DNA from: Filimonas effusa
GTDB taxonomy: Bacteria > Bacteroidota > Bacteroidia > Chitinophagales > Chitinophagaceae
DNA: 64,000 bases
Direction: 5' to 3'
Assembly (NCBI RefSeq): GCF_004118675.1
Contig: NZ_SDHZ01000001.1
Coordinates: forward strand, 2,418,001 to 2,482,000
The notes under the pieces are model-generated. The model made no database searches. It worked only from the letters and a program-made list of their open reading frames with translations, and was not told where the DNA came from. Positions 54,793 to 63,925 of this stretch are shown here, piece by piece. The number at the start of each line of letters is the position of its first letter. The first letter of the stretch is position 1. Both the position numbers and the translations under genes were made by a program.

Positions 54793-55992
54793 TTATTGCG
54801 GATTTTGAATTTGGAAAACAACTTCAAAGGTAGTACCCTGATTTAATTCACTGTGACAGCTCACGGTACCATTCATAAGTTCAGCATATTTGGCAATGAT
54901 ATGCAGCCCCAGCCCCGTACCCTGTATATTGGTGACATTGGCTCCCCTGAAAAAACGTTCGAACAGGTGCTGCTGGTCCTCTTTCGATATACCCAGCCCC
55001 TGGTCTTTACATGTAATGGTTAACGTGTCGTCGGTCTTCCTGCTGGTAAGATAGATCTCCGCTTTTTCCGGCGAAAACTTGATCGCATTCGACAGCAGGT
55101 TCATGACAATATGTTTCAGTAAGCTCGCATCGAGCGTTACCAGTAATTCGCCTTCATGATTGTAAACGATCTTTTGCTCTTTCTTGAGCAAACCGTTCAT
55201 CTCGGGTATAATATGCTGTATATGCTGCGGTACGTCGAAAGAGGTATAACGCACCTGGATCTTACCCTCTTCAATTCTTCCCACAGAAAGAAAATCATTC
55301 AATATATCGGTAAGCATATTAACGGAAGAAACAATACGTGAAACGTGTTTCTCCCTTTTATGATGGTCAACAGCCTCCACATACTTCGAAATAAGATAGG
55401 CAGAAGACAATACCGTGCTCAGCGGCGTCCGGAACTCATGCGAAGCAAGCGATACAAAACGCGATTTCAGCTCACTCAGCTCTTTCTCCTTCTCCAAAGC
55501 CATCCGCAGGTCGGTTTCAGCCTGGGCCAGCTGCTCTACCGTACCGGTGAGCGACTGTGTACGCTCCGCAATTTTCTCTTCCAGTTGCTCATTCAGTCGC
55601 TTCAGCGCCTGCTCCGCCTCCTTGCGTTTCGAAATATCACTCAGGAATGCAATGACAAAACGGCCGTTTTCGGTTTCATGATTACCAAGACTCACCTCTA
55701 CAGAAAACTCTTCCCCATTCTTTTTAATGCCGAAAAGATCCATTCCCAACCCCATGGGCCGGCTTTTGGGATGCTCATTGTAATGCTGAACATGATCCTT
55801 ATGCCGATGATGAAAACGGGCAGGGATCAGTTTCTCGATAGGCTGACCTACCAGTTCTTCCTGCGTGTACCCGAATTGTTTCAGGAGGAAAGGGTTGACC
55901 ATAACGATCAAACCTTGCTCATTAGCCACCAGTATGCCCATAGAGGCATGATCGAAAAGCACACTGAAGCTTACATTCGTATCCTTGTCCAT
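54793..55992 (-). CDS. Cytoplasmic PAS-domain sensor histidine kinase
   Basis: 399 residues from the ATG at 55992, no membrane segment. PAS domain at about 8-120, coiled-coil linker at about 124-175, HisKA with phospho-histidine H185 in SLASHEFRTP, and HATPase_c with NLLSNAIKFSP, DQGLGISKED and GTGLGLHII. The PAS helix HHRHKDHVQHY resembles the FixL helix that carries the haem-binding histidine (H64 would correspond), but the FixL arginine that stabilises oxygen is not kept (GLGMDLFG). Many non-haem PAS domains share this pattern. It is the first gene of a two-component pair. Confidence 0.93.
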   Translation of the reverse strand: MDKDTNVSFSVLFDHASMGILVANEQGLIVMVNPFLLKQFGYTQEELVGQPIEKLIPARFHHRHKDHVQHYNEHPKSRPMGLGMDLFGIKKNGEEFSVEVSLGNHETENGRFVIAFLSDISKRKEAEQALKRLNEQLEEKIAERTQSLTGTVEQLAQAETDLRMALEKEKELSELKSRFVSLASHEFRTPLSTVLSSAYLISKYVEAVDHHKREKHVSRIVSSVNMLTDILNDFLSVGRIEEGKIQVRYTSFDVPQHIQHIIPEMNGLLKKEQKIVYNHEGELLVTLDASLLKHIVMNLLSNAIKFSPEKAEIYLTSRKTDDTLTITCKDQGLGISKEDQQHLFERFFRGANVTNIQGTGLGLHIIAKYAELMNGTVSCHSELNQGTTFEVVFQIQNPQ

Positions 55993-56022
55993 TATTCCGT
56001 CGTTGAAATTTGTAGAGTGCAA

Positions 56023-56030
56023 CAAATGTA
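56023..56030 (-). promoter_or_regulatory. -7 element TACATTTG of the kinase-regulator pair
   Basis: Exact TAnnTTTG about 30 bases before the kinase ATG. No -33 TTTG, and no TGA-N6-TCA site nearby, so the pair does not look autoregulated. Confidence 0.45.
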
Positions 56031-56070
56031 TATTTTTTCAATACTTAAACGCCACGTTTACGGTGCAAAT

Positions 56071-56508
56071 TTAATCCTTGTATTTTCTTTTTCGCTGTGG
56101 GATAAGCATTTGTTGTTCTTCGGCAAGCGCTTCGGGGGTAGGATTGCTGGTAACCTGAACGGCAATCTGGAACAGGGCCAACAGCATTAACACCGAGCCA
56201 AGCGCCTCACCCCAGGTGATCCAATACCCCCACCACCTGTAAACCTGTGCTTTCTGCGGAGAGGCTTCTTCATAGATCACACGTGTACGCTGCCCCTCCT
56301 TCCATTGCCTTCCCGGGTAATGCGCAGCAACCTCATACCTGTCTTTTCCAACCGTAAAAACCGCCACAGGAATGGTATTATCGACACTGTCTTTTGTAAA
56401 ATGAATGGTCGCCGGACTCAGCACTCCGTCGAAATAGTCCGGCTGCCTCGAAAACAGCACATAAAGACCAAAACACACAAAATAAAGGACAGCTACAATT
56501 TTATACAC
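56071..56508 (-). CDS. DUF3592-like membrane protein
   Basis: 145 residues, start GTG at 56508. A transmembrane segment lies at 2-18 (VAVLYFVCFGLYVLF) and another at about 100-120 (GEALGSVLMLLALFQIAVQV). Between them is a small beta domain with VAVFTVGKDRYEVAAHYPGR and EGQRTRVIYEEASPQKAQVY, as in DUF3592. Function unknown. It precedes the kinase on the same strand with a gap of about 80 bases. Confidence 0.75.
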   Translation of the reverse strand: MYKIVAVLYFVCFGLYVLFSRQPDYFDGVLSPATIHFTKDSVDNTIPVAVFTVGKDRYEVAAHYPGRQWKEGQRTRVIYEEASPQKAQVYRWWGYWITWGEALGSVLMLLALFQIAVQVTSNPTPEALAEEQQMLIPQRKRKYKD

Positions 56509-56576
56509 AAATCAGATTTACAGCTTTCAGGGTCGTTGTTTTAATCGGGGATCACATGCTGCGCACCCGGCTGTAC

Positions 56577-59500
56577 TTAGTTACTCAAACTTCTGAAGTC
56601 AACCGGCACCAGTTTACTTACCCCGGGCTCCTGCATCGTTACCCCATAGATAACATCCACAGCACTCATGGTAGTTTTGTTGTGCGTTACAATAATGAAC
56701 TGGGAATTTTCACTGAATCGCTGGATCATTTGCGTGAATTTACCCACGTTGGCGTCGTCAAGCGGCGCATCCACCTCATCGAGGATACAGAACGGCGCAG
56801 GCTTGATCAGGTAGATCGCAAACAACAGGGCAGTAGCCGTCAGCGTTTTCTCACCACCGCTCAGCTGGGTGATGGAAGAAGGCCGTTTTCCCTTGGGCTT
56901 CGCAATGATATCGATACCCGTTTCAGCCAGGTTCTCAGGGTTTATAAGCACCATATCCGCCGTATCTTCTTCCGTGAACAGCGCCTTAAATACCTTCTGG
57001 AAGTTCTCACGCACCTGGTTGAATGTATCCAGGAACTGCTGGTTGGCCGTAGCCTCTACCTCCTGGATGGTTTGTAAAAGACTGTCTTTGGCGGAAACCA
57101 GGTCATTCTTCTGCTCCAGGATGAATTCATAACGTTTCTTCATCTCCTGGTAAGCTTCAATGGCCGTAGGGTTCACCTCACCCATATTTTCCATCCGCTT
57201 TTTCATACGGTCGGAGGTAGCCTGCAAGTCTTCCAGCGGAACATCCGTCGTACGCGGCTGGTCGATAATATCGTCAAGATCGATACGGAACTCTACATTC
57301 AGCCTTTCCTTCATGCCGGAAAGCTGTAACTTAAGTTCGTTGAGCTTATCCTTTACTTCGCTTAGCAGGTGATCGATCATTTCGCGGCTCTTGATCTTCA
57401 TCCTAAGCTCGCTTTCCTTTTCCTGCAATGCGTTACGAAGGTTATAATAGGTTTGGTCGGCTTCGTTCAGTTTTCTTTCCTCTTCTTCTTTTTTACGCAT
57501 CATTTCCAGCAGCATCTCTTCGGAGCCAACAAGCGCTTTCTGGCCTTCCGCAATGCTTTCAGAAGCCTCTGCCAGCTGGTGGGTGTTGCTGGCTACCTGG
57601 TCGTGCAGTTCTTTCAGTTGGTTTTCTTTAAATACCAGCTCCTGCTTCAGCGCACCGATCTTACTTTGCTGGCGCGTAAGCTGCAGATTACTTTCGTTGA
57701 ATTGTGCCGAAGCAAAATTGTACTCCTGCTCGGCCTGGTAATAATCCTGTTCCACCATCTTCAGCGATTCGCTGGTCTCCTGGAGCTGATCATTCAACGA
57801 TTGCAGCACCTCCCGCGTATCGGCAATAGCATCCTGCTCGTCCTGCATACGCAGATCGGTATCCTCGAGGCGCTGTTGCGCCTGCTGACGGGCAGCCTGC
57901 AGGTTTTCTATCTTATTGCGGGTGGCAAAAAGCTGGTTGGTCAGTTGGTTGATCTCCGATTCCGTTTGGCGGATCGCACTTTCTTTCAGCTGTTCATTAA
58001 AGGCAATTACCTGGTTGTGCAGGGCCTGGATATCGGCTTTCAGCTTGTTTACCACAGCATCCTGTGCAACAATTTCTTCGTGTAATTTTTCGAGGTTCTT
58101 GGCGCGGCCTATCTTCTTACCCTCGAAAAGACCAACACTACCACCGGTAAGGGTGTATTTCCCTTTAACGTATTTGCCGGTTTTCTCCAGCACTACGGCG
58201 CCGTTGCTGTTGCTCAGCGCTTCCTCGCTCTCCGCGATGTAAACATTGCCCAGCAGGTATTCGGCAAGCTGGCGGTACTGCGCATCTACTTCAATTACAT
58301 CCATAGCACTGAAGCTATGGGCGGGAGCAGCGCCTTCCACTTTAATACCGCGGAACTGGTCGAGCATGAAGAAATTGGCCTTACCCTTTTTATGGGCGTC
58401 CAGCAGGTGAACCGCCTGAAGCCCTTCTTCCAGGTTATTCACCACGTAATAGTTCAGGTAAGGCTCCAGCACGTTTTCTACAGCGGCACGGAACTCCTCC
58501 TTTACATAAATGATATCGGATAAAATAGGCGCGGTATGATTCCACTCCTTATTGTTATGCAGGAATTTAACACTCTCGGGATAACCTTCCATGCTGTCGA
58601 TCAAACTCTTCAGCAGGTCGTGCTCATTACGCTTTTTATCGAGCGTACGGGTTTCTTCCGCAAGACTGTTGCGCAACGCCTCCATCTGCGACTGGGCAGT
58701 TAAGATCTGCTCCTTGGTACGCTCCTGGTGCTCCTGTAATTGCTGCAAATCGATACGTTTGCCTTCCAGCACCTCTTCTTTTTCCTGCAGCTCACGCTCC
58801 AGCTGTTGTACCTGCAGATCGCGGTTTTGCTGTTCTTCGTTCAGTTGCGCGAAAGAACGCTGTAAGTTCTGGATAGAGGTATCCGCTACCGCCACCTTTT
58901 TCTCCGCTTCAAACTGGTTACGCTGGATCTGCTGGTATTGCGCCCGTAAAGCATCTACACCGCTGCGTTTTTCATCGAACAGGCGGCGTTTGTCTTCAAT
59001 ATCCATCTTAGCCGTTTCTACCTTGTCCTGTAAATCGGCAAGACGCGACTGCTCTTCTCCCACCTGGATCTGGGTGTACTGGATGGAGTCTTCAATATTT
59101 TTAACCTGTCCCTCTGCTTTCTGCAGAAAATCTCTCAGGCTGTTTTCTTTTTCACGGAGGTATTGCAGCTTTTGGGTAGCCAGGTTCTTTTCATTTTCCT
59201 TGGTCCGCACCTGCTGCTGTAACTCGTTGAATTCGTATTGTTTGGCTTGTAAAGCGCGTTCTTTTTCAATGAAACCAACCTTCTCCTGCTCTATAGCGGC
59301 GTCTTCAGTCGCTATCTCAGCTTCGAGACGGAGCTTTTTATCGGTTTCCGTATCGTGCTGTTCGTTGAGTTCCTTGTAAGTGATGTTAAACCCTTCGAGA
59401 GAGGCCTTGGCCAGCTCTACGGCAATCTCCTTGTATTCTTTTTTGATCTCGTAATACTTCTCCGCCTTTTTAGCCTGGTTTTCAAGCGTCTTCAACTGGT

Positions 59501-60098
59501 TGTTGATCTCGAATAACAAGTCCTCGATACGGTTCAGATCCTGCTCCGTAGCATCGAGTTTAGATTTCGCTTCCTTTTTACGGGTTTTATAAATGGTGAT
59601 ACCAGCCGCTTGTTCCAGCATACGCCGGCGGCTGTTTTCCTTGTCCTTGATAATATCGTCAACCATGCCCAGCTCAATGATGGCATAGCTGTCCGTGCTA
59701 ACCCCGGTATCCATGAACAGGTTGTGGATGTCTTTCATACGACAGGCCACATCATTCAGGCGGTATTCGCTGTCCCCGTTTTTATAGAAACGGCGCGTAA
59801 TGGTAACGGTACTGAACTCCGTAGGCAGCAGGTTCTTGGTGTTCTCGAAAGTGAGGCTTACCTCCGCAAGCCCGCTGGGACTGCGTGTTTTACTTCCGTT
59901 AAACACCAGCGCCTCCAGGTTCTCGCTTCGCAGGGCCGAGATCTTCTGCTCCCCTATCACCCAGCGGATAGAGTCGATAATATTGCTTTTCCCACAGCCA
60001 TTGGGACCAATGATTCCGGTAATACCTTCATCAAAGTTCACGACAGTTTTATCGGCAAAACTCTTGAAACCTTTAATTTCTAATTGTTTTAATCTCAC
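56577..60098 (-). CDS. smc: Chromosome segregation protein SMC
   Basis: ATPase that organises the chromosome as a condensin. I start it at the GTG at 60098 (MRLKQLEIKGFKSF, 1173 residues), as the longer frame has no SMC-like sequence before that. Walker A GPNGCGKSN at 31-39; long coiled coil to about 500; hinge at about 515-640 (SVKFLHNNKEWNHTAPILSD); second coiled coil; ABC signature LSGGEKTLTATALLF and Walker B CILDEVDAPLDDANV near the end. Head-to-head with fabF. Length fits Bacteroidota SMC. Confidence 0.95.
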   Translation of the reverse strand: MRLKQLEIKGFKSFADKTVVNFDEGITGIIGPNGCGKSNIIDSIRWVIGEQKISALRSENLEALVFNGSKTRSPSGLAEVSLTFENTKNLLPTEFSTVTITRRFYKNGDSEYRLNDVACRMKDIHNLFMDTGVSTDSYAIIELGMVDDIIKDKENSRRRMLEQAAGITIYKTRKKEAKSKLDATEQDLNRIEDLLFEINNQLKTLENQAKKAEKYYEIKKEYKEIAVELAKASLEGFNITYKELNEQHDTETDKKLRLEAEIATEDAAIEQEKVGFIEKERALQAKQYEFNELQQQVRTKENEKNLATQKLQYLREKENSLRDFLQKAEGQVKNIEDSIQYTQIQVGEEQSRLADLQDKVETAKMDIEDKRRLFDEKRSGVDALRAQYQQIQRNQFEAEKKVAVADTSIQNLQRSFAQLNEEQQNRDLQVQQLERELQEKEEVLEGKRIDLQQLQEHQERTKEQILTAQSQMEALRNSLAEETRTLDKKRNEHDLLKSLIDSMEGYPESVKFLHNNKEWNHTAPILSDIIYVKEEFRAAVENVLEPYLNYYVVNNLEEGLQAVHLLDAHKKGKANFFMLDQFRGIKVEGAAPAHSFSAMDVIEVDAQYRQLAEYLLGNVYIAESEEALSNSNGAVVLEKTGKYVKGKYTLTGGSVGLFEGKKIGRAKNLEKLHEEIVAQDAVVNKLKADIQALHNQVIAFNEQLKESAIRQTESEINQLTNQLFATRNKIENLQAARQQAQQRLEDTDLRMQDEQDAIADTREVLQSLNDQLQETSESLKMVEQDYYQAEQEYNFASAQFNESNLQLTRQQSKIGALKQELVFKENQLKELHDQVASNTHQLAEASESIAEGQKALVGSEEMLLEMMRKKEEEERKLNEADQTYYNLRNALQEKESELRMKIKSREMIDHLLSEVKDKLNELKLQLSGMKERLNVEFRIDLDDIIDQPRTTDVPLEDLQATSDRMKKRMENMGEVNPTAIEAYQEMKKRYEFILEQKNDLVSAKDSLLQTIQEVEATANQQFLDTFNQVRENFQKVFKALFTEEDTADMVLINPENLAETGIDIIAKPKGKRPSSITQLSGGEKTLTATALLFAIYLIKPAPFCILDEVDAPLDDANVGKFTQMIQRFSENSQFIIVTHNKTTMSAVDVIYGVTMQEPGVSKLVPVDFRSLSN

Positions 60099-60224
60099 AA
60101 TTACCCATTTTAGCAACTGCGAACATAAGCGAAAAAGGCAAAAAAACGGGTTTTCAGTTGCCGATTGTGGACAATTGGTGCGCAGGCGCTCCATCCGACA
60201 CCTATTTTCAGTGGTGAATCCGTA

Positions 60225-60257
60225 TTTGTTTTCCTACCGTTTTAGCCCTTATTTTTG
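60225..60257 (+). promoter_or_regulatory. Promoter of fabF
   Basis: TTTG (60225-60228), 21 bases, TATTTTTG (60250-60257), an exact TAnnTTTG. Predicted leader of about 28 bases. Confidence 0.5.
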
Positions 60258-60289
60258 CCGGCGAATAAACAAAGTGTAGTAAACCATAT

Positions 60290-61534
60290 ATGAGACGAGT
60301 TGTAGTTACGGGGATCGGCGCATTGACGCCCTTAGGAAATAACGTGAATGACTTCTGGGCAGGATTAATAGCTGGAAAAAGCGGCGCAGCGCCCATCACA
60401 CGTTTCGACGCTTCCAAATTTAAAACCAGGTTCGCCTGCGAGTTGAAAAATTTCGACCCGCTTAACCATATCGAAAAAGCAGAAGCCAGGCGCTATGATC
60501 TGTTTACACAGTATGCCCTGATTTCTACTGAAGAAGCGATCAAAAACGCCAATATCGACTTTTCAACGCTGAATAAAGACCGTATCGGCGTTATCTGGGG
60601 CTCCGGGAACGGCGGCATCAATACCTTCCAGGACCAGGTAATGGAATTTGCGAAAGGAGACGGCACTCCCCGTTTCAACCCTTTCTTCATTCCTAAAATG
60701 ATCGTGGATATCGCTTCAGGTATCATTTCCATTAAACACGGCCTGCGCGGGGTAAATTTTACAACCGTATCGGCTTGTGCTACCTCCAATACCGCTATCA
60801 TCGACGCCTTCAACTATATCCGTTGGGGTAAAGCCGACATGATCATCACCGGCGGTTCCGAAGCACCTATCAATGAAAGTGGCATCGGCGGCTTCAACGC
60901 AGCTAAAGCATTGTCTACCAATAACGATAACTACCTCGAGGCTTCCCGTCCTTTCGACGTGAACCGCGATGGTTTCGTTATGGGCGAAGGCTCCGGCACC
61001 CTCATTCTCGAAAGTTATGAGCATGCCATCAAACGTGGCGCTCCTATCCTCGCCGAAGTAGCCGGCGGCGGTATGGCCGGCGATGCCTACCACCTGACCG
61101 GCACACATCCCGATGGCGACGGCGCTTACCTGGGTATGCAGGCCGCCCTTGAAGACGCAGGTTTGCAGGCATCCGATGTCGACTACCTGAATGCACACGC
61201 CACCTCTACGCCTACAGGCGATAACAGCGAACTGAAAGCAGCGGAAAGAATGTTTGGCGCCAATACAAGCCTGAACGTCAGCGCTACCAAATCAATGACC
61301 GGCCACCTGCTGGGTGCTGCCGGCGCCATTGAAGCCATCGCTTGTATCAAAGCCATCCAGGAAGGAATTATCCCGCCAACCATCAATACAAAAGAACCGG
61401 AACCGGCTTTTGCAGAGAAATTCAACCTCACCCTGGGTCAAGCCCAGAAGAAAACCGTAAACGTTGCCATGAGCAACACGTTCGGTTTCGGCGGGCACAT
61501 AGCCACCAGCATCTTCAAAAAATTAGATGCATAA
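60290..61534 (+). CDS. fabF: 3-oxoacyl-[acyl-carrier-protein] synthase II
   Basis: Condenses malonyl-ACP with acyl-ACP in fatty-acid elongation. 414 residues. Nucleophile C163 in TVSACATSNTA; the two histidines in YLNAHATSTPTGD (about 304) and KSMTGHLLGAAGA (about 340); end motif SNTFGFGGHI. No acpP upstream in the window. Monocistronic with a strong bidirectional terminator 76 bases after the stop. Confidence 0.95.
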   Translation: MRRVVVTGIGALTPLGNNVNDFWAGLIAGKSGAAPITRFDASKFKTRFACELKNFDPLNHIEKAEARRYDLFTQYALISTEEAIKNANIDFSTLNKDRIGVIWGSGNGGINTFQDQVMEFAKGDGTPRFNPFFIPKMIVDIASGIISIKHGLRGVNFTTVSACATSNTAIIDAFNYIRWGKADMIITGGSEAPINESGIGGFNAAKALSTNNDNYLEASRPFDVNRDGFVMGEGSGTLILESYEHAIKRGAPILAEVAGGGMAGDAYHLTGTHPDGDGAYLGMQAALEDAGLQASDVDYLNAHATSTPTGDNSELKAAERMFGANTSLNVSATKSMTGHLLGAAGAIEAIACIKAIQEGIIPPTINTKEPEPAFAEKFNLTLGQAQKKTVNVAMSNTFGFGGHIATSIFKKLDA

Positions 61535-61610
61535 ACAGCATTACAGGCAGTTACCGGATGCACGTTAAGTAAATCATAGGTAAGGATCATAAGTGCTCCC
61601 TGATATCTGG

Positions 61611-61652
61611 AAAATAACAATAGCCCCGCAAAACCGGGGCTATTGTTATTTT
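61611..61652. terminator. Strong bidirectional terminator after fabF
   Basis: AAAATAACAATAGCCCCG pairs in full with CGGGGCTATTGTTATTTT around CAAAAC, an 18-base-pair stem with T-rich flanks on both strands. Confidence 0.9.
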
Positions 61653-61685
61653 AGGGCCAATGCTAAAAAAATGCGGCTTTTTAAA

Positions 61686-61729
61686 GAAGCTCTTGAGAAG
61701 CTTTAAAGAAGCTTTAAGGAAGCTTTGAG
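61686..61729. repeat. Tandem 11-base repeat, four copies
   Basis: GAAGCTCTTGA, GAAGCTTTAAA, GAAGCTTTAAG, GAAGCTTTGAG; six fixed bases and five variable. It lies in the 266-base gap between the convergent fabF and lipoprotein genes. Same period and copy number as the unrelated repeat at 29094. Confidence 0.9.
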
Positions 61730-61800
61730 GCGTACTTGCCGAAACCGCCCTTTTTTTTAGCAAAAGCCGAATTTTCTTAGCAAAATGAAATCGTGGGCAA

Positions 61801-62463
61801 TTAAGAATCAATGCCAAGGATAAGATAAATCACACCTGCGGAACTCCGGTGTACTTCTATATAAGATAAATAAAGGTCGGAGATATCATGGCCCCAAATC
61901 CCATATTCGCCATCTGTTTCATTCCGGTTAATAAGCCCCTCCCTTTTTTCTGCAGGAACCGTTTTGGTTTTGGCTGAAGCCTCCTCCTTCCGGTAAATCG
62001 AATGGTAAATGCTGCTGACATGCTCAATCATTTCCTTTCTTGAAAACCCACCCTTCTTAGTAGTAAGTTCAAAATTCGCCGGCCGGTTCAACGGATAATC
62101 AGCAACAACCACAACCTTTGCATAAGGAAGTATCATTTCATTGGGATTAACCAGGTTAGGAAGTGATTGCTCGGGTTTATCAATACTGATTCCCCCAATC
62201 AAACCATTTTGGGCATATTGTTTTTCCTCCTTTGTCACCGCCTTTAAGAAAATATCAATGGTTGATATAGCTGGCCCTATGGTGTCTTGCGAACCAGTTG
62301 GCAACGCAATACCAGCCAAGCTATCTGCAAAAGCTAAATCAGTATCGATCGAATTCTTTCCATGAGTAGCAGCAGTATTGTCTGTAGCACCTTTCTTTTG
62401 ACCACAGCTACAGTTAAGTATACTCCATAAAAAGGCGAAGAAAACCAGGTTTCGTGTCATCAT
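61801..62463 (-). CDS. Hypothetical lipoprotein
   Basis: 220 residues from the ATG at 62463 (second ATG at 62460). Lipobox LNCSCGQKK with cysteine near residue 20. Then a Ser/Thr/Asn-rich linker and a soluble domain with VVVADYPLNRPANFELTTKK and YGIWGHDISDLYLSYIEVHR (about 190-210). Family not recognised. It starts 19 bases after the HAD gene stop, so they may be co-transcribed. Confidence 0.75.
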   Translation of the reverse strand: MMTRNLVFFAFLWSILNCSCGQKKGATDNTAATHGKNSIDTDLAFADSLAGIALPTGSQDTIGPAISTIDIFLKAVTKEEKQYAQNGLIGGISIDKPEQSLPNLVNPNEMILPYAKVVVVADYPLNRPANFELTTKKGGFSRKEMIEHVSSIYHSIYRKEEASAKTKTVPAEKREGLINRNETDGEYGIWGHDISDLYLSYIEVHRSSAGVIYLILGIDS

Positions 62464-62482
62464 ATTCAGGGTTGTTATTTCT

Positions 62483-63151
62483 CTACCCAATTATATCCAG
62501 GTGCAGCTGCCCAAAGTTCTGAAGCGAAGAAAGCTTAAGGTCTGCTGCGCCCCAACGCTCCTCCTTTAACTGCGAATGGTGTGGCACCACTACGCATTTC
62601 ATACGCGCAGCTTTGGCGGCGATCATGCCATTGAACGAGTCTTCAAAAGCAATACAGCTGGTAGGCGCTACATCCAATTTGGCGGCACAATCGAGATACA
62701 CCTGCGGATGTGGTTTACCGTAAGCCAGTTGACCCGCCGAAGCGGTGGCATTAAGAAAATTGCGGATGCCGCAGATATCCACCACCAGTTCTATCAATCC
62801 CTGCGGCGAAGAAGATGCCAGTCCTATCTTAAATTCGTGCTGGGCAAAGAAATCGAAGATATAGCCCACACCAGGCATGATTTTGCCTTTGGCAGCAACT
62901 TTATCGGATACCAGCTGAATGATCTCCTGCTCTCCCTTGGGATCTTCCGATTCAGGGATATTATGAAAACGAAACCACCACTGCACAAACTCCCTGGTGC
63001 GGAGTCCGGTAGTGGTGGCATATTGTTCATGAGATAATTTAAACCCGTATTTACTGAACAGTTCATCTGCTGCCTCGGCCCATAACGGCTCACTGTCTAT
63101 CAATAAGCCATCCATATCAAAAATAACTGTGTCCAGTAAACGTTTGCCCAT
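62483..63151 (-). CDS. HAD-IA phosphatase, hexitol/2-deoxyglucose-6-phosphatase type
   Basis: 222 residues. HAD motif I FDMDGLLIDSEPLW (nucleophile and acid Asp, 11 and 13), motif II LASSSPQGL, motif III with the lysine in YGKPHPQVYL, and motif IV AFEDSFNGMIAAKAA. Cap domain of the C1 helical type. The sequence is close to the YniC/HxpB group, which dephosphorylates sugar and hexitol phosphates. Confidence 0.9.
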   Translation of the reverse strand: MGKRLLDTVIFDMDGLLIDSEPLWAEAADELFSKYGFKLSHEQYATTTGLRTREFVQWWFRFHNIPESEDPKGEQEIIQLVSDKVAAKGKIMPGVGYIFDFFAQHEFKIGLASSSPQGLIELVVDICGIRNFLNATASAGQLAYGKPHPQVYLDCAAKLDVAPTSCIAFEDSFNGMIAAKAARMKCVVVPHHSQLKEERWGAADLKLSSLQNFGQLHLDIIG

Positions 63152-63217
63152 AATGCTGAATTGTAGGTGTGTGGTTTTATTATGGGCGCAAAGATAACAG
63201 GATTTACCTCAGTGTAC

Positions 63218-63925
63218 TTACTTCAGTAAAAACGTAACCATCACGCTGAACTGCAGCTTGATCTTCTTGAAATCAACGTTCATGGGAGCAGCAGCAACCT
63301 CATCCATCATTGCATTCGCATACATACGCGCCTGCGGATATACCACATCGGAACCTTCATTCATATCATTGATGGTAAGTGCACCTGCTACCTGCTCGTC
63401 TATGGCGCCGGCCAGATATACCGCTTTTTCTTTAGCCGATTTAATCGCCTGTATCTTCAGCTGTTTCTTGTACTCAGTTAATTTACTGTGAGAAACACGG
63501 GAAATATTAAAGCTTTGTGTGGCTTCATCATCCAGCTTTTCAACCAGCTCATCCATTTTAGCTGTAGTAGATAGCTTAATGGAATAAGTGATGCTTGCTT
63601 TCAAATCGGGATCTTTCTTTTTCTTTTTGGTGATCCACGCATTGCCATCATAGCCGGAATAGCTTTGAACACTGATGTCTTTCTCGGTAAGACCAATGGC
63701 CTTGCAGGCATTCAGGAAGTCATTTTTAATCTTTTCAATGTCAACCTTTGTATTAGCTTTTTTGTCATACTCTTTTAAGGTCACCTGTACATAAATTTCA
63801 TCAGGAACTATTTCGGACTCGGCTGTGCCTGTAACAGATATAGTTTTCTGCTTAATCGTAGGTTCTTGCGCTGTAGCAGCTAAAAAGGTTATAGCGGCTA
63901 ATAAGGTCATCATAATCTGCTTCAT
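63218..63925 (-). CDS. SIMPL (DUF541) periplasmic protein
   Basis: 235 residues from the ATG at 63925, with a signal peptide (MKQIMMTLLAAITFLAATAQ). SIMPL domain: ISVTGTAESEIVPDEIYVQV at the start, then GLTEKDISVQSYSGYDGN, and KAVYLAGAIDEQVAGALTIN. Members relate to kinase-linked signalling or oxidative stress in some bacteria; the role here is unknown. It is the last complete gene before the right edge; 63926-64000 holds nothing visible. Confidence 0.92.
   Translation of the reverse strand: MKQIMMTLLAAITFLAATAQEPTIKQKTISVTGTAESEIVPDEIYVQVTLKEYDKKANTKVDIEKIKNDFLNACKAIGLTEKDISVQSYSGYDGNAWITKKKKKDPDLKASITYSIKLSTTAKMDELVEKLDDEATQSFNISRVSHSKLTEYKKQLKIQAIKSAKEKAVYLAGAIDEQVAGALTINDMNEGSDVVYPQARMYANAMMDEVAAAPMNVDFKKIKLQFSVMVTFLLK

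Noticed and set aside
55690-55830. Calling the kinase PAS domain a proven haem oxygen sensor
   Set aside because: The RHxxH-type helix and the RPMG stretch occur in many non-haem PAS domains, and the FixL arginine is not conserved.
57369-59379. Long frames opposite smc on the plus strand
   Set aside because: They mirror coiled-coil coding bias (Leu, Phe, Cys, Ser-rich) and have no start context or homology.
60099-60194. Longer N-terminus of smc starting at an ATG
   Set aside because: The SMC family starts at MRLKQLEIKGF; the extra residues are low quality and the GTG at 60098 fits.
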